From: Hyphomicrobiales bacterium
Lineage (GTDB): Bacteria > Pseudomonadota > Alphaproteobacteria > Rhizobiales > Rhizobiaceae
Assembly: GCA_900471815.1 (NCBI GenBank)
Contig: UICE01000001.1
Coordinates: forward strand, 353,842-417,841
Length of the DNA stretch: 64,000 nt
Reading direction: 5' to 3'
Shown: in pieces, positions 63,079-64,000 of the stretch
Layout: every line of letters begins with the position of its first letter
Numbering within the stretch: the first letter of the stretch is position 1
The notes under the pieces: model-generated
The model's input: the letters and a program-made list of their open reading frames with translations, nothing else
Told to the model about the DNA's origin: nothing
The model's database searches: none
Translations under genes and position numbers: made by a program

Positions 63079-63503
63079 TTCTCTGCCTCATCTTGTGAGA
63101 CCGGGATTCCTGTTACGCGTGGTTCGACAGGCTCACCATGAGGAATTGTGGCAGGCTCCCTCCCATCTTTGGCAGGCACTTCCTTCCTCATCCTGAGCTT
63201 GTCGAAGGACGCACCCTTTGCCTTGTGCCCGTCGGAATGGCCGAGGTCACGCTCCGGCCAGACAATATCGCGCAGCTTCTGCTTCAAAACCTTGGCTTCC
63301 GGAAAGCCGCCATCGCGCTTGCGCTCCCAGATAAGGTCGCCATTAACGTGGATTTCGAAGATGCCGCCTGTGCCGGGAATCAGCGCCACCTCACCCAGAT
63401 CAGCGCCGAATGTGGAGAGCAGCTCCTGTGCCATCCAGGCGGAGCGCAGCATCCAGCTGCATTGCGTACAATAGGTGATGGTGATGCGCGGTTTCGTGGT
63501 CAT
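63075..63503 (-). CDS. SelT/SelW/SelH (Rdx) family protein with repeat-derived C-terminus
   Basis: A 142-residue protein. The first about 90 residues are a thioredoxin-like Rdx domain: ITITYCTQCSWMLRSAWMAQ has the redox CxxC (Cys-Thr-Gln-Cys), and IFEIHVNGDLIWERKRDGGF and KQKLRDIVWPERDLGHSD complete the fold. The remaining about 48 residues (GASFDKLRMRK, HGEPVEPRV) are encoded by two REP-like palindromes and look like an added tail. ATG 63503 overlaps the stop of the upstream gene. Coupled to smoC through TTGA. A redox role is inferred from the family. Confidence 0.85.
   Translation of the reverse strand: MTTKPRITITYCTQCSWMLRSAWMAQELLSTFGADLGEVALIPGTGGIFEIHVNGDLIWERKRDGGFPEAKVLKQKLRDIVWPERDLGHSDGHKAKGASFDKLRMRKEVPAKDGREPATIPHGEPVEPRVTGIPVSQDEAEN
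63121..63208. repeat. REP-like inverted repeat pair inside the Rdx gene
   Basis: The units at 63121-63143 and 63186-63208 are reverse complements over the pattern TTCGACA(A/G)GCTCA(C/G)(C/G)ATGAGG. Elements of this type are scattered in many alphaproteobacterial genomes. Here they lie within a coding frame. Confidence 0.75.
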
Positions 63504-63958
63504 GGCTCGACTTCTAGCATTTTCTCGCCGGGATGTAAGGTGCCGTCGGGCGCGACGAGCGGGTTGTAACCGGATTTCAGAATAGCAAGCATCTTGGGTA
63601 CGGCCGCGCGTGCCCGCTCCGCCATCTCCACCGTGCCGCAAAGGGGAAAAAGCACGACGGGATAGTCGTCTTTCGGGAAAAAATCGCGCCGTCCTATACA
63701 GCATTGTTTGCGGCGGCAGGCGGGCTTGTTGCAAATCTTATGGTAGCCAAGTGCCGTTGCCATGGCCTGAAACAGCGAGAGCATCACCACATAGCGACGG
63801 TGGGCGCGCTTTTGTCCCGCTATATCGGCAGCATATTGCTCATCTGTCTGTTGCGGATGTCTTGGCTGCAGCGTGAAGGGCAGTTCCGGCAGCGGGTTTG
63901 GTATGAATGAGCAAAATGGCACCAGATCATCCTCCGAATATTTTTTGCGCTTACCCAT
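63500..63958 (-). CDS. Cysteine-rich hypothetical protein
   Basis: A 152-residue soluble protein with a possible metal-binding knuckle HKICNKPACRRKQCCIGRRD in the middle and PVVLFPLCGTVEMAERARAA after it. Start ATG 63958 has CGGAGAAAATCAGC in front. The ATGA overlap with the Rdx gene (63500-63503) shows they are translated together. Family not recognised; partnership with a redox protein suggests a metal- or thiol-related role, which is a guess. Confidence 0.65.
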   Translation of the reverse strand: MGKRKKYSEDDLVPFCSFIPNPLPELPFTLQPRHPQQTDEQYAADIAGQKRAHRRYVVMLSLFQAMATALGYHKICNKPACRRKQCCIGRRDFFPKDDYPVVLFPLCGTVEMAERARAAVPKMLAILKSGYNPLVAPDGTLHPGEKMLEVEP

Positions 63959-64000
63959 GCTGATTTTCTCCGTGCTTTTTCCTTGCCACGCCCGCTTTTG

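Overview
The window looks like a chromosomal segment of an alphaproteobacterium of the Brucellaceae (Brucella/Ochrobactrum or a close relative). This is inferred from protein character and from the gene order olsB-mutS-glnD-murJ-VOC-trpS-uspA-nifU, which I know from that family. It was not tested by any search. Coding density is high and the GC content is moderate.

Region 1 (1-12.8 kb, + strand) is a housekeeping block: the end of an rRNA methyltransferase, a TrmH-type RNA methyltransferase, lspA, an OlsB-like acyltransferase, mutS, glnD, murJ, a VOC protein, trpS, a universal stress protein and a NifU/Nfu protein, closed by a strong terminator. Region 2 (12.8-22.7 kb) is sugar catabolism: the D-xylose ABC transporter xylF-xylH-xylG on the minus strand, facing the ROK regulator xylR with xylB and xylA on the plus strand. 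It continues with an SDR oxidoreductase and a glycerol kinase. PBP1A (22.7-24.9 kb) follows.

Region 3 (24,984-43,097) is an 18.1-kb integrated element bounded by a 14-bp direct repeat, TAAGGTGCGGTTAA. At its left end it carries a tyrosine integrase, a probable excisionase, a tRNA-Arg(UCU), a ribbon-helix-helix protein and a PrtN-like activator. The middle holds isolated phage structural and packaging genes: tail fibre, tape measure, HK97-gp10-like protein, GTA-gp10-like tail chaperone, terminase small subunit, HNH nuclease and HK97-type capsid. The right end has a lambda-O-like replication gene that contains four iterons. I find no terminase large subunit, portal, capsid protease, major tail protein, tail tip or lysis genes, yet the reading frames are intact and the ends are clean. 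It is either a reduced prophage or, more interestingly, a satellite that keeps mainly the genes setting packaging specificity, capsid, tail length and host range. The attachment core lies in a perfect TTAA-N7-TTAA (CtrA-type) box just upstream of PBP1A.

Region 4 (43.1-50.3 kb) is host DNA: a membrane protein, two glycosyltransferases, a small lipoprotein, a likely trans-acting sRNA with an anti-Shine-Dalgarno loop, an acyltransferase-3 protein, RNase D and an M20 peptidase. Region 5 is polA (50.3-53.3 kb), meeting tail to tail a long minus-strand polyol operon (63.9-53.3 kb). That operon comprises a Cys-rich protein, a SelW-like Rdx protein whose C-terminus runs through a REP-like repeat pair, the regulator SmoC, the transporter SmoEFGK, sorbitol dehydrogenase SmoS, a mannitol-type dehydrogenase, a HAD phosphatase and an FGGY pentulose kinase. 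It is suited to the import and oxidation of sorbitol/mannitol-like polyols and phosphorylation of the resulting ketoses.
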